From an uncultured bacterium (GTDB lineage Bacteria; Patescibacteriota; CPR2; UBA1875; CAIMLA01), in the NCBI GenBank assembly GCA_903842085.1, contig CAIMLA010000019.1:1-43770 (forward strand): a stretch of 43,770 bases of DNA. The letters are read 5' to 3'. The notes below the pieces were generated by a model, which did not search any database, was not told the DNA's origin, and worked only from the letters and a program-made list of their open reading frames with translations. Each line of letters opens with the position of its first letter. Within the stretch, counting starts at the first letter, position 1. Of this stretch, positions 17,551 to 25,281 are shown in pieces. Both the position numbers and the translations under genes were made by a program.

Positions 17551-18522
17551 TTATTTTAATGTCTCAGTATTTTCTAACGTTAGTTTTTTCCTTTCGGACC
17601 ATTTAAAGCCTTCAACAGGGAAAATAACACCAACGTCAATTGGACCGCCCACTCCTGGCATGTCTCCAGGCATCATTTGGATGCCATCAGAGAATCTCTG
17701 GATTGCAGACGTCGTCTCTATCATTAACTTAGCAAAGTCTACCGCATCCAATAAAGTCATTGTGCCCCAGTTAATGATATATTCTAGGCCCATAAGATCG
17801 TTGAGGACTTTCTGGTCGCCTAATGCGGCCTTAGCAGCCTGAAGGGACTCAAGTTGATCTAACCTGGGGTCTCTACCTAAAACTACCCTTGTGATTACGT
17901 CTGTCTGTCCTGTCCAGTTCGCCCCATATGAATTCTGCGAGTTATGCTCTCTAACTAGCTTCACTGATCCGGGTACGTAAGCATTATAGACCGACAGTTC
18001 GGGCTTCCCGACTCTTTCTTCGTCATACCCAGCTAGTATTAAAGCAATGGGCATTATGTTGCCTCCAACCGTTTGAATTTGACCCTTATTGTCCGTGAAC
18101 TCGATAATAACGGCATCTTTGTTGGGACTTTGTTGAGTACTTTTTACCTCACCGCCCATGGCCTTAATGTTCTGTTTTATCTGTTCTTCTATTTCTGATA
18201 GTTTTTTTGATGGTTCGTATATCGATTCCAAGTGCTTGTGAAGCTTTTTAGCAACAGTTTGAACGGTTTCCGTCATATTCAGTTGCTCTAAAAAGTCATT
18301 GATATATGTTCCAATACCTCTTGCTCCTTCTTCGGGCTTTTTGGAGTCTAAAAGAAAAGCTGGACCTGCGACTGTCAATCCTATCCTTTCGCTTACTTTG
18401 AAAATCTTAGTTGCAGAGTCGCTACCAACTCTACTTGCTCCAACCATATTCCTGTAAGTTTGTCGCGAATCAGCAGCAAGGATAATACCCTCAGGCGTTG
18501 TGATACTTAACGTTAGTGACAT
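17551..18522 (-). CDS. Proteasome-like Ntn-hydrolase-fold protein
   Basis: The first 60 residues read like a proteasome beta subunit: TLSITTPEGIILAADSRQ, then SATKIFKVSERIGLTVAG. Aligning D18 with the conserved D17 and R20 with R19 places S2 at the position of the catalytic Thr1, so removal of Met1 would expose an N-terminal Ser nucleophile. K39 could stand for the catalytic K33, with a few residues inserted. The length, 323 residues, exceeds a normal beta subunit (about 200) and includes a charged coiled-coil-like insert near 100-125. It follows the LexA-like gene by 8 bp and has an AGGAG site. Its substrate is unknown; activity is inferred from the fold only. Confidence 0.6.
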   Translation of the reverse strand: MSLTLSITTPEGIILAADSRQTYRNMVGASRVGSDSATKIFKVSERIGLTVAGPAFLLDSKKPEEGARGIGTYINDFLEQLNMTETVQTVAKKLHKHLESIYEPSKKLSEIEEQIKQNIKAMGGEVKSTQQSPNKDAVIIEFTDNKGQIQTVGGNIMPIALILAGYDEERVGKPELSVYNAYVPGSVKLVREHNSQNSYGANWTGQTDVITRVVLGRDPRLDQLESLQAAKAALGDQKVLNDLMGLEYIINWGTMTLLDAVDFAKLMIETTSAIQRFSDGIQMMPGDMPGVGGPIDVGVIFPVEGFKWSERKKLTLENTETLK

Positions 18523-18530
18523 AATTTCTC

Positions 18531-18836
18531 CTATCTACTTCCATCTAGGTGGTTATTATTAAAAAAGATGGTAGAAGTGTTGTTTGTGTTTATATTATTA
18601 ATTTTCTCAAGCTCACGTTTGATCAGTGCTTTTTGTGATATTTCTATGCCCTGTCTTTCTCCTTTATGTATCTTAATATAACTCTTTCTCTCCAGTGCTG
18701 ACAGTAAGTCCGACACGGTCTGGTTGGATGTTACCTTCATGTACTTTTTCATCTCTGAATATGTAGGAGCTTTACCGGTATGTGAGATTGTCTCCCTGAT
18801 AAAGCCGAGCATTTTCATTTGTTTGTTCGTAATCAC
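18531..18836 (-). CDS. LexA-like DNA-binding protein without a peptidase domain
   Basis: 101 residues, matching only the N-terminal winged helix of LexA: ITNKQMKMLGFIRETI, then APTYSEMKKYM and TVSDLLSALERKSYI. The S24 autocleavage domain is missing, so it cannot inactivate itself as LexA does. The start is GTG 18834-18836 at the predicted transcription start (leaderless); ATG 18816-18818 is an alternative. The palindrome between its own -35 and -10 makes autorepression likely. It heads an operon with the Ntn-hydrolase-like, DUF3892 and zinc-ribbon genes. Confidence 0.8.
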   Translation of the reverse strand: MITNKQMKMLGFIRETISHTGKAPTYSEMKKYMKVTSNQTVSDLLSALERKSYIKIHKGERQGIEISQKALIKRELEKINNINTNNTSTIFFNNNHLDGSR

Positions 18837-18842
18837 AACTAA

Positions 18843-18871
18843 ATAATACCGAACAACTCGTTCGGTGTCAA
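18843..18871 (-). promoter_or_regulatory. Promoter with operator filling the spacer (LexA-like operon)
   Basis: On the minus strand TTGACA (plus 18866-18871), exactly 17 bp, and TATTAT (plus 18843-18848). The palindrome ACCGAAC-5-GTTCGGT spans plus 18848-18866 and so fills the spacer. It resembles the Gram-positive SOS box CGAAC-4-GTTCG with one extra central base. A bound repressor would block both promoter elements. Confidence 0.8.
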
Positions 18872-18891
18872 GGGCTTAATGTAGATCTTCA

Positions 18892-20400
18892 TTATTTGCC
18901 TTTATTTAATTTTTCCAAAAATTCCCATATTCTTACCATAGCCATAGTATCTAGGCCGCAATAATCCCAGAGATCTTTCAAAATTTTCTCTTTTTCAAGC
19001 GGTCTTTTATCGTCTAAAACAGCCTGCATCCATAATCTTTGAGCAAGAAGACCGTCTGATATATCTAGATCCTTATAGCTTAACTCGGGGGCAATAACTG
19101 GCAATACATCTTTGATCGAAGCACTACCGCCAAACTTTGCATCAACATAACAATATTCAAAGAACGGCATCATTAAATCAATGAACCTTTTGTTAAGCTT
19201 TTCGTAATAATCTGCAAATTCTGGGTGAATTTTGCCCATGTCAGTGTTACAGCCCTGTTCAAACTTCATGTTCCAAGCAATTATGGTACCTTTAGGACCG
19301 ATGTTTTTTATTAGGGATTCGGTTAAGGGTTTGATGGGATCACTTTTTTCAGAATGTAGATACTCAACATGTTTTAGTTCAGCCCCAGGCTTTTCCAGAA
19401 CGTGAAGTGAGTATTGGAATGGAATTTGTTTGTTTGGACTATAGCCGTCGAAATATGGGATAACACTTCCAAGAGTCTCGTAATCTAGAAAATATATTGG
19501 GTATTTTATCTCGGCGAGAAATTGAGCTAGTTTCTGTTTATCGATTAGTACCTTATCCTCTTGAACTGACTTAACTTGCCATCTCTGTTTATCGGAGAGT
19601 CCTTCAAAATCAACAGGGATATCCGTAAGTTTAGTAATCGAAGCTTCTTCCAGCTTTTTGATTAGTGTGGCACTAGGGTTATACAAATCATAAATGCTGC
19701 CATCACCCGGCTTGATACCTTTAAGGAGTTTGTAAATCTTAATCCACTCAGTTGTGCAATTGAGGCCACAAAGCGATGGTGTGGGATCTGGCATGTTGGG
19801 TGACTTTGCCGTTTCTAACGCTTTCTTGATATTTTCTCTTGTAGCATCAATCCGTTTTTTAACTTTTTCAGTTACATCCACCATAGTCGCGATTTCTGCG
19901 GGTTTAACCTCGCCATTCCTTACATATTCCCGGTTCACATGTATGATATTAATCTTGTTTACTTTGTAACCTGAGTCTTCTAGAACAATAGCTTGGAAGG
20001 CTAAATCGTGTTCATGGTTTGTTCTAGGGCCGGTAGATGACTTAATCTCAATTAGATCTACCTCATCTTTACCTACAAATTGAATCACATCGAAAATACA
20101 GGTTATCTCACCAGTCTCGAAGCGCCCTTGGAAGATGGTTGTTGCCCCAGACATAATTGCTTCACGGGTCCTTTGCGGAAGATCCAGATACTCTCGATAG
20201 CCCTCCCAGTTTAGCTTGATGCCGTCGGGAAACAGCTTCTCAGCATATGATTCGAATAGATAACCAGCATCAAAGAGTGCTTGGGTTGCGTCATCGACTT
20301 GAGGTAAGAGTTTTGGATTGTTCTTTTTGATCCAAAGCCAAGCAGGATGCCGAAGATACAACATATAGTCTGATTTTGATAATTGGATTGGTTTACCCAT
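18892..20400 (-). CDS. DUF2779 protein: Cas4-like nuclease plus DEDD exonuclease domains
   Basis: 502 residues. The N-terminal half resembles a PD-(D/E)xK nuclease of the Cas4/RecB type: D104 in CIFDVIQF, then E118 and K120 in LIEIKSS. The C-terminal half is DUF2779, with a DnaQ/RNase-T-like layout: DYETLG (exo I), WNMKFE (exo II) and YCGLDTMAM (exo III). So two nuclease active sites may be present. ATG 20398-20400 follows the reverse-transcriptase stop by one base, with AGGAG inside the end of that gene; the two are translationally coupled. It is the best candidate for effector of the reverse-transcriptase module, by position only. Confidence 0.75.
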   Translation of the reverse strand: MGKPIQLSKSDYMLYLRHPAWLWIKKNNPKLLPQVDDATQALFDAGYLFESYAEKLFPDGIKLNWEGYREYLDLPQRTREAIMSGATTIFQGRFETGEITCIFDVIQFVGKDEVDLIEIKSSTGPRTNHEHDLAFQAIVLEDSGYKVNKINIIHVNREYVRNGEVKPAEIATMVDVTEKVKKRIDATRENIKKALETAKSPNMPDPTPSLCGLNCTTEWIKIYKLLKGIKPGDGSIYDLYNPSATLIKKLEEASITKLTDIPVDFEGLSDKQRWQVKSVQEDKVLIDKQKLAQFLAEIKYPIYFLDYETLGSVIPYFDGYSPNKQIPFQYSLHVLEKPGAELKHVEYLHSEKSDPIKPLTESLIKNIGPKGTIIAWNMKFEQGCNTDMGKIHPEFADYYEKLNKRFIDLMMPFFEYCYVDAKFGGSASIKDVLPVIAPELSYKDLDISDGLLAQRLWMQAVLDDKRPLEKEKILKDLWDYCGLDTMAMVRIWEFLEKLNKGK

Positions 20401-20401
20401 G

Positions 20402-21622
20402 TTAAGCATTCTCCTTATCCAGCACATCCTGCAGTAAGACTCTAAACTTCTGATTCGCCTCGTTTATTTGGACCATGAAGCCGACTCGACCCTTGAGACT
20501 CTGGAGGTATGCGGCTTTGTCTAGGTCTGGATAATTTTCCGCGATATAGCTATCAACCCCATACTTTTTGAGAGCTATAAGCTCACTTCGAAGTTTCTTT
20601 TTATATTCAGCATCTTTATTCGGGGAGGTATTAATCACCAATCCAACGCTTTCTTGTTTCGACCTGGAATCAGTATGCTTAGTTTTTGTCTCGTTAAGAT
20701 CGAATGGAGAATACTGGAATATTTCAGCGATTTTCTTTTCCAGCTTTTTGGTATCATAATTTCCTGAAATAGTGAGGTCATCAATCCAAAAAGAAAATTG
20801 GAGTCCATAGGGCGCAAGCAGCTTTTCGAGACGGTTGTTGATATTCAGTAACACCAAGCCTGATATTTTGGGGCTGGTAAGAAAGCCTTGTGGGACACAA
20901 CCGTTTGCCGTTGTTAACCTGGTTAGCAATCGCGCAATATCAGCAGTGCACTCTTGGGCAATAAAAGCATCATAAACTAGCCCGGATTTAATACTGGGGA
21001 AGAAACCGCTGATATCGTAGTTTGCTACATATCTTTTATTTGCATGAAGTGACGCGTTCGAAACAATCGATTTACCTTTCATCCCGCCCTGGATTGAGCT
21101 GGGAAAATCAATGCGATCTAGCAGCTTGTTAATTCTTTTCTGGATTACGCGAAGATCCTCGTGCGGATCAGTAAAGTCACGGGGTTTGCCCTTCTTATCT
21201 GGTTTAGAAAAAGTTGAGTACTCATTGTCAAAATTATCGATAATACGATTTACAAATTCCTCAGACAGTCCAAGCTGCATAAACAGGTGTTTCTTTGATC
21301 GAAGTCGGAGCTTTTTGCTTTTCTTCTCCAAATACTTACCGACATACTGGTGCTTGGTTTTTTCAATTAGAACTTCAAGATCATTTATTATGGTCTGCTC
21401 TTCAGGGGTTTGTGCCTGAGGGAGCATTTTATCCCACAGCAAAACGATTGTCGGAATTGAGTACAATTCGGCAATCTTTTTTAAGAACTCAACGCTAGCG
21501 ACCTTCTTATTATTCTCAAGCTGGGATATATAATTTTTTGTTACACCAAGCTTTTCAGCCAAATCGTCTTGGCTGTGGCCGCTGTTAGTTCTAGCGATTT
21601 TGATTATTTCACCATTTGTCAT
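20402..21622 (-). CDS. Reverse transcriptase fused to an N-terminal XRE helix-turn-helix
   Basis: 406 residues. Residues 7-60 are an XRE domain (HSQDDLAEKLGVTKNYISQLE). The rest is a retron-like reverse transcriptase: NASLH (189-193, the retron NAxxH motif), YDISGFFPSI with D203, PQG (244-246), WIDD (279-282) with catalytic D281 and D282, and VGLVIN (326-331) in place of the retron VTG. The usual YADD is changed to WIDD, keeping both aspartates. The RBS (GAAAGG) lies in a small GNRA hairpin (TGCC-GAAA-GGCA, plus 21632-21643). Structured RNA lies upstream and a nuclease gene follows one base downstream. A retron is the favoured reading; an Abi- or DRT-type reverse transcriptase is the alternative. 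Confidence 0.85.
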   Translation of the reverse strand: MTNGEIIKIARTNSGHSQDDLAEKLGVTKNYISQLENNKKVASVEFLKKIAELYSIPTIVLLWDKMLPQAQTPEEQTIINDLEVLIEKTKHQYVGKYLEKKSKKLRLRSKKHLFMQLGLSEEFVNRIIDNFDNEYSTFSKPDKKGKPRDFTDPHEDLRVIQKRINKLLDRIDFPSSIQGGMKGKSIVSNASLHANKRYVANYDISGFFPSIKSGLVYDAFIAQECTADIARLLTRLTTANGCVPQGFLTSPKISGLVLLNINNRLEKLLAPYGLQFSFWIDDLTISGNYDTKKLEKKIAEIFQYSPFDLNETKTKHTDSRSKQESVGLVINTSPNKDAEYKKKLRSELIALKKYGVDSYIAENYPDLDKAAYLQSLKGRVGFMVQINEANQKFRVLLQDVLDKENA

Positions 21623-21656
21623 ATGAGATGCCTTTCGGCAGTTATTTATTATGGAA

Positions 21657-21798
21657 CTGCTCGCTATAGCCCTAGAATTATCTTTATAATCAAAGATAGA
21701 AATTCTGAGACTGAACCGAAGAAATCTTTACTGATACTGTTACTGTGTAACAGCTTGACCAGCAAAATACTGATTCGCATCGATTCTGCGAGCAGGCC
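21657..21798 (-). ncRNA. Candidate msr-msd-like RNA upstream of the reverse transcriptase
   Basis: A perfect 8-bp inverted repeat, CTGCTCGC (plus 21788-21795) and GCGAGCAG (plus 21657-21664), encloses about 140 nt and ends 35 bases before the reverse-transcriptase start, like retron a1/a2. Inside are two long hairpins. Hairpin A pairs 21767-21758 with 21735-21726 and 21754-21747 with 21743-21736 (18 bp, some G-U, 3-nt bulge, ACA loop). Hairpin B pairs 21706-21701 with 21679-21674 and 21697-21692 with 21685-21680 (12 bp, 3-nt bulge, 6-nt loop). The layout suits a retron, but the RNA overlaps a small reading frame, and no branching G can be assigned. Confidence 0.4.
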
Positions 21799-21864
21799 GA
21801 GGGCCCTATAAGTATTCTTATCCTTTGGTATCTTTGCGGTTGGTGACTTTCTAGATTTATCCAT
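21664..21864 (-). CDS. Possible small protein, 66 aa
   Basis: A frame with a good ribosome binding site (AGGAG, four bases, ATG 21862-21864). The first 20 residues are basic (MDKSRKSPTAKIPKDK) and the remainder is hydrophobic and helix-like, ending IIKIILGL, as in a small membrane-active peptide. It overlaps the whole candidate msr-msd RNA, including both long hairpins. Either the frame is real and the RNA folds are part of its message, or the frame is incidental. I do not recognise a family. Confidence 0.4.
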   Translation of the reverse strand: MDKSRKSPTAKIPKDKNTYRALGLLAESMRISILLVKLLHSNSISKDFFGSVSEFLSLIIKIILGL

Positions 21865-22167
21865 ATTACTCCTGACTGATTTAATGTTTGGTAATCATGG
21901 TTCCACAAAGCAAGAGGGGGTTGAAGGACTCTCAGCTCTTTATTCTCAACCTGATTCTTGCGAAGCAGATCCATGAAGAAAACATGTTTTGCCTATGAAC
22001 AACCAAGCAAACCATGTAACGATACCACTGGCAAAACGGATATGCCCAGAAGTACAACTCCAGAAGGAGTGAGGTAAAAAACCTCTTCAAAAAAGTCGCG
22101 AACGACTGTCGAGAGCCCATTACTTATATAGGGTTGTAAAAGAGCAAAGATAGCAGTAATGCTATCC
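21865..22167 (-). ncRNA. Structured leader of the reverse-transcriptase operon
   Basis: No gene is seen in this roughly 340-base stretch, but it has its own promoter and many hairpins. A 5' cap hairpin GATAGCA-TTAC-TGCTATC occupies 22149-22166. An AGTCG-TTCG-CGACT stem with six T (about 22091-22105) looks like a UUCG-capped terminator or attenuator. GAGGT-5-ACCTC (about 22071-22085) and ACTCC-4-GGAGT (about 22057-22070) follow. GTTTTGCC and GGCAAAAC (about 22030-22037 and 21987-21994) form a longer-range helix. GCAAGA-4-GGTTGA pairs with TCAACC-4-TCTTGC (about 21910-21962). It may be an independent small RNA, an attenuator or part of a longer msr. Confidence 0.5.
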
Positions 22168-22172
22168 AAATC

Positions 22173-22201
22173 ATTTTAGCAAAAGTTAACCATATTGTCA
22201 A
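22173..22201 (-). promoter_or_regulatory. Promoter of the reverse-transcriptase module
   Basis: On the minus strand a perfect TTGACA (plus 22196-22201), 17 bp, and TAAAAT (plus 22173-22178). Transcription should start near 22167, at the 5' hairpin of the structured leader. It lies just after the HEPN-like gene, so the module has its own promoter separate from the upstream defence operon. Confidence 0.8.
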
Positions 22202-22204
22202 CTA

Positions 22205-22834
22205 TTATCTTTCTACAGAGTGGAGATATTCCTTGGTTGGCAGTAGGAAGTTAAAGATTTCGTTCATTTTATCGGTCGGCAACGAAAGGCATTTTTGCAT
22301 GAAGCTGAAAAGGATTTTCTTGACCTCGTTTAGCACCTCGATATTCTCAAAAATAGCATAGTCAGCATCAGCGATCCCCTCAGACGATTGCAGGTGGACT
22401 TTATTTCTAAGTTCTTTGAGTCGTCGCAGCTCATTGCGGTAAAACATCTGACCCAAACCGTAAGCATTCTTCTGTTCAGCCAGCCTGAGTGCCCTGGAGA
22501 ATTCCCAGATATCATTCTTGTCCGCCTTCATGTCCAAAAGCTTCATATACAGCAGGCATTCGATAATCTGGGAGGTGGTTAATGTAAATGTTTTAACATT
22601 TTGAGCCCGGAGGACGGATGTCAGATACTGTTCTTCGAAGCAACGGTTTATATACTCTAGATACTGGAGGTTATAAGCAATGTTTGAAAAAATCGAGTAT
22701 TTCGGGTCTGAGTCTTCGCATTTATAATCACAGACTCGAGACAAAATCACTTCACGCCATTCACCAATAGGACGTGGAAGCCACTTGTTTTCTGATTCCT
22801 GGCCGGTACATTTAGCGCAGAGAGATTTAGTCAC
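22205..22834 (-). CDS. HEPN-like protein (possible RNase or toxin)
   Basis: 209 residues, largely helical, with LKELRNKVHLQ near residue 150. This RNxxH pattern matches the catalytic Rx4-6H motif of HEPN RNases, common in defence and toxin systems. A CAKC pair lies near the start. I chose GTG 22832-22834, which overlaps the upstream stop (TAGTG) and has GGAG six bases before it; a TTG 12 bases earlier is the alternative. It is the last gene of the five-gene defence operon. The fold assignment is by motif and helical pattern only. Confidence 0.55.
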   Translation of the reverse strand: MTKSLCAKCTGQESENKWLPRPIGEWREVILSRVCDYKCEDSDPKYSIFSNIAYNLQYLEYINRCFEEQYLTSVLRAQNVKTFTLTTSQIIECLLYMKLLDMKADKNDIWEFSRALRLAEQKNAYGLGQMFYRNELRRLKELRNKVHLQSSEGIADADYAIFENIEVLNEVKKILFSFMQKCLSLPTDKMNEIFNFLLPTKEYLHSVER

Positions 22835-24561
22835 TAAAATCTCCAAATCTTGACTGACAACTTGGCAACCTTCTTTGATCTTTCGGTAACTGAATCAAAA
22901 TTGAAGCCGTCATTTTTAGCTAGATCGGTAGTAATTTTGAACTCGGTTTTGTTCTTATATATTTCTTTTTTCGCAGCAAATGGGTTGTTTGAGGCAGCGA
23001 TATTCTTGTCGCCTGCAAGCAGAGTCATATTACCAATCTTGCTAACAAATTTGGGGTGTTCTTCGACTGAGTTGGTTCCAAGATAGGTTACCCAATCACC
23101 GCCTTCTTCGTCACGGCTTCGCTTTGTTGTAATCGTCTGGGGAATAATGTGTTCAAGATGAACCTTGTCCCAATTCACGTCTTTTTCATTAGCTGAAACC
23201 ATCATGCTGATTTCGATTGCCTCAAGCATACATTTGGCTCGGTTAATCTGCTGACCATAAAAATCACTTGTAACAATGCTTTGCTCGAATAACTTATCGC
23301 TCGGCATCCTGTCGTCTTGGAGCATAAATTCCTTGACCTCAGTCACTAGATTCTCATCCCCTAACAGACACATCTTTGCAAACAATTCATCAAGCTCACC
23401 GGTCTGGTAAGAACAAATGTTTCTTCTGAGCATAAATACTTGGAGCATTTCCAATAATTTGACCTTGGTTTTCGTATCCAAATCCCTCTGCATTAGATTC
23501 AGTACAAAGGTGTAGCTGGCGAAAGACCTTATCATTTCCAACTTTCTTATTGCCTTGTTAACATCAGAGTCTTCAAAGTTGATATTTAGTATCTTGCTAT
23601 AAACCAACGAGGATTCCCTTAGCTTGGAAAGATAAGTGATAGGGCTTACTTTTCGGCCAGTAACGCCATCAATTTCTTCTTCAATTTCATCAAATCCATT
23701 CAATAAATTCGACTGGAGTACGCTAGAAACATAATGCTTTTTAAAGTTGTCCGTAAGCATAGTAAAGGTAGTTTTCTTACCAGTTATATTCATTAGATAC
23801 TGTCTGAAAAAGTCGTCTAGGTTTTGCCCGTCCATATTGACGATTATTTCTGTCCAAGACTTTCGAACCTTGTCGAGTGTTTCGTCGTCAATCATTGAGG
23901 CGTGTCCGAGAAGAAAGTTTTTAATAATATCAGTAGGGCTTAAGGACAAACCACGATTGTTGATTGTCTCAAATAGCTTAAAGGCATCTTTAGCTCTACT
24001 GACATCAAGTCTTACTATTGTAGTCTTATTAAGAAGCTTCTCTTTGAAATCCTGAAGCATGTTCTCATCAAACTTGTCGATATTGCTCTTTATAGTTTGA
24101 TATGCCTCATACAAGTTTTTATTCTTAATCTTATCCGTATCTTTTAAGTCGATTATCTTTTTAAAGTCATCTTTATCAAGATCCCCCAATACAAGTTTAT
24201 CGTTCTGTCCGTTGTAATCTCGGCAAAAGATAAGGTCTTCAAGTCTTTCAGCCTCTCTTTTTAAACCTAGCTCTTCATATTTATCTTTTATGGTATCCAA
24301 AATAAGAACAAGGGTTGTCATTCTTTGCTGTCCATCTACAAGCTCTAACTTGTTTATACCAGCAGTATGATTGTCTGCAAGACAAACGACTGTTCCCATA
24401 AAATGTGACTCTTCTGGAGACAAATTATTCATATCATTAAAAAGCTGACTTATTTGTTTTTTCTGCCATGAGTATCTTCTCTGGTAAGCAGGGATTACAA
24501 ACTGCTCGTTATTTCCATAAAACAATTTTGCAATCGTGCCTGTTGATGGTGTTATGTCCAT
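22834..24561 (-). CDS. DUF262/DUF1524 protein (GmrSD-like nuclease)
   Basis: 575 residues. The N-terminal DUF262 domain has FVIPAYQRRYSW (21-32) and VDGQQRMTTLVLIL (DGQQR 76-80), the ParB/DndB-like nucleotide-sensing motif. The C-terminal DUF1524 domain has an HNH-type signature, HLEHIIPQ near residue 470, followed by IGNMTLLAGDKNIAASN. This is the layout of single-chain GmrSD, the type IV restriction family that cuts modified phage DNA. An AGGAG site precedes the ATG. It is coupled to the HEPN-like gene downstream. Confidence 0.85.
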   Translation of the reverse strand: MDITPSTGTIAKLFYGNNEQFVIPAYQRRYSWQKKQISQLFNDMNNLSPEESHFMGTVVCLADNHTAGINKLELVDGQQRMTTLVLILDTIKDKYEELGLKREAERLEDLIFCRDYNGQNDKLVLGDLDKDDFKKIIDLKDTDKIKNKNLYEAYQTIKSNIDKFDENMLQDFKEKLLNKTTIVRLDVSRAKDAFKLFETINNRGLSLSPTDIIKNFLLGHASMIDDETLDKVRKSWTEIIVNMDGQNLDDFFRQYLMNITGKKTTFTMLTDNFKKHYVSSVLQSNLLNGFDEIEEEIDGVTGRKVSPITYLSKLRESSLVYSKILNINFEDSDVNKAIRKLEMIRSFASYTFVLNLMQRDLDTKTKVKLLEMLQVFMLRRNICSYQTGELDELFAKMCLLGDENLVTEVKEFMLQDDRMPSDKLFEQSIVTSDFYGQQINRAKCMLEAIEISMMVSANEKDVNWDKVHLEHIIPQTITTKRSRDEEGGDWVTYLGTNSVEEHPKFVSKIGNMTLLAGDKNIAASNNPFAAKKEIYKNKTEFKITTDLAKNDGFNFDSVTERSKKVAKLSVKIWRF

Positions 24562-24574
24562 AATTACTCCTATA

Positions 24575-25273
24575 TTATTTCTTGCTGCTTAAAGTCTTTT
24601 TATAATGTGCTGTTTTCTCTGTTAGGTTAACCCAGTCAATTATCATGGATATTAATTCCTTCAAATCTGACAAATCTTGGGCGGTATGTTTTTTTACATA
24701 ATGCGTCTCATCATTGCCAAGCCAAGCAGCTCTTTCAGCACAATCCTTAATATCTTGGTGTGAAATTCTCTGAATCGATTGGCCTAGAAACTCACCTTTG
24801 ATGGCTGCTGAATCTTTTGGAAATTTTGCGATAAGATAGTCTTTTACCAAGAATTCTAATGCACGTCGGTATCCAGGTCCGCAGATTTCCAGAAATTTAA
24901 GTCCCTCAGCAGCTCTGGCTTGGTTGTATATTATGGAGAAATTAGGCGAAATTTTATCGATAATTTCAGAGAATTCTACAATTTCTCGATACCTAGCGCC
25001 GCCAGAACCATTAAAACGAAACCAATCACTATGCGCCCGCATACCGGATATACCATTATCATAGTATGCGAGGAAGAGGCCTCTACAATTTTCATTAGTG
25101 CACTTAAATACAATTTCAAGGGTTTCTTGCCCACTATAGTCCTTGGTAGGTTTATATGCCTTAATGAAGTCCGGCGTCATATGTTTTTTGCAGAAAGGAC
25201 AGAGATCTGGCTGTTTATCGATCTCAGCCGACCCCTTATCTCCCTCAAATGTAAAATAGTCTACGTTTTTCAT
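24575..25273 (-). CDS. DUF4145 domain protein with zinc ribbon
   Basis: 232 residues. The N-terminal part has CPFCKKH and CTNENC, a zinc-ribbon pair. The C-terminal part has GPGYRRALEFLVKDYL and AAWLGNDETHYV, diagnostic of DUF4145, a helical domain often found beside restriction and helicase genes. It sits between the methyltransferase and DUF262 genes, 8 and 13 bp from its neighbours. The role is unknown; an accessory or toxin-like function is inferred from company. Confidence 0.8.
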   Translation of the reverse strand: MKNVDYFTFEGDKGSAEIDKQPDLCPFCKKHMTPDFIKAYKPTKDYSGQETLEIVFKCTNENCRGLFLAYYDNGISGMRAHSDWFRFNGSGGARYREIVEFSEIIDKISPNFSIIYNQARAAEGLKFLEICGPGYRRALEFLVKDYLIAKFPKDSAAIKGEFLGQSIQRISHQDIKDCAERAAWLGNDETHYVKKHTAQDLSDLKELISMIIDWVNLTEKTAHYKKTLSSKK

Positions 25274-25281
25274 GTTTACTC

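Noticed and set aside
21690-22120. Two further minus-strand frames (94 and 62 codons) in the reverse-transcriptase leader
   Set aside because: They have no ribosome binding sites and cross the strong hairpins; the 66-aa frame is the only one with a good signal.
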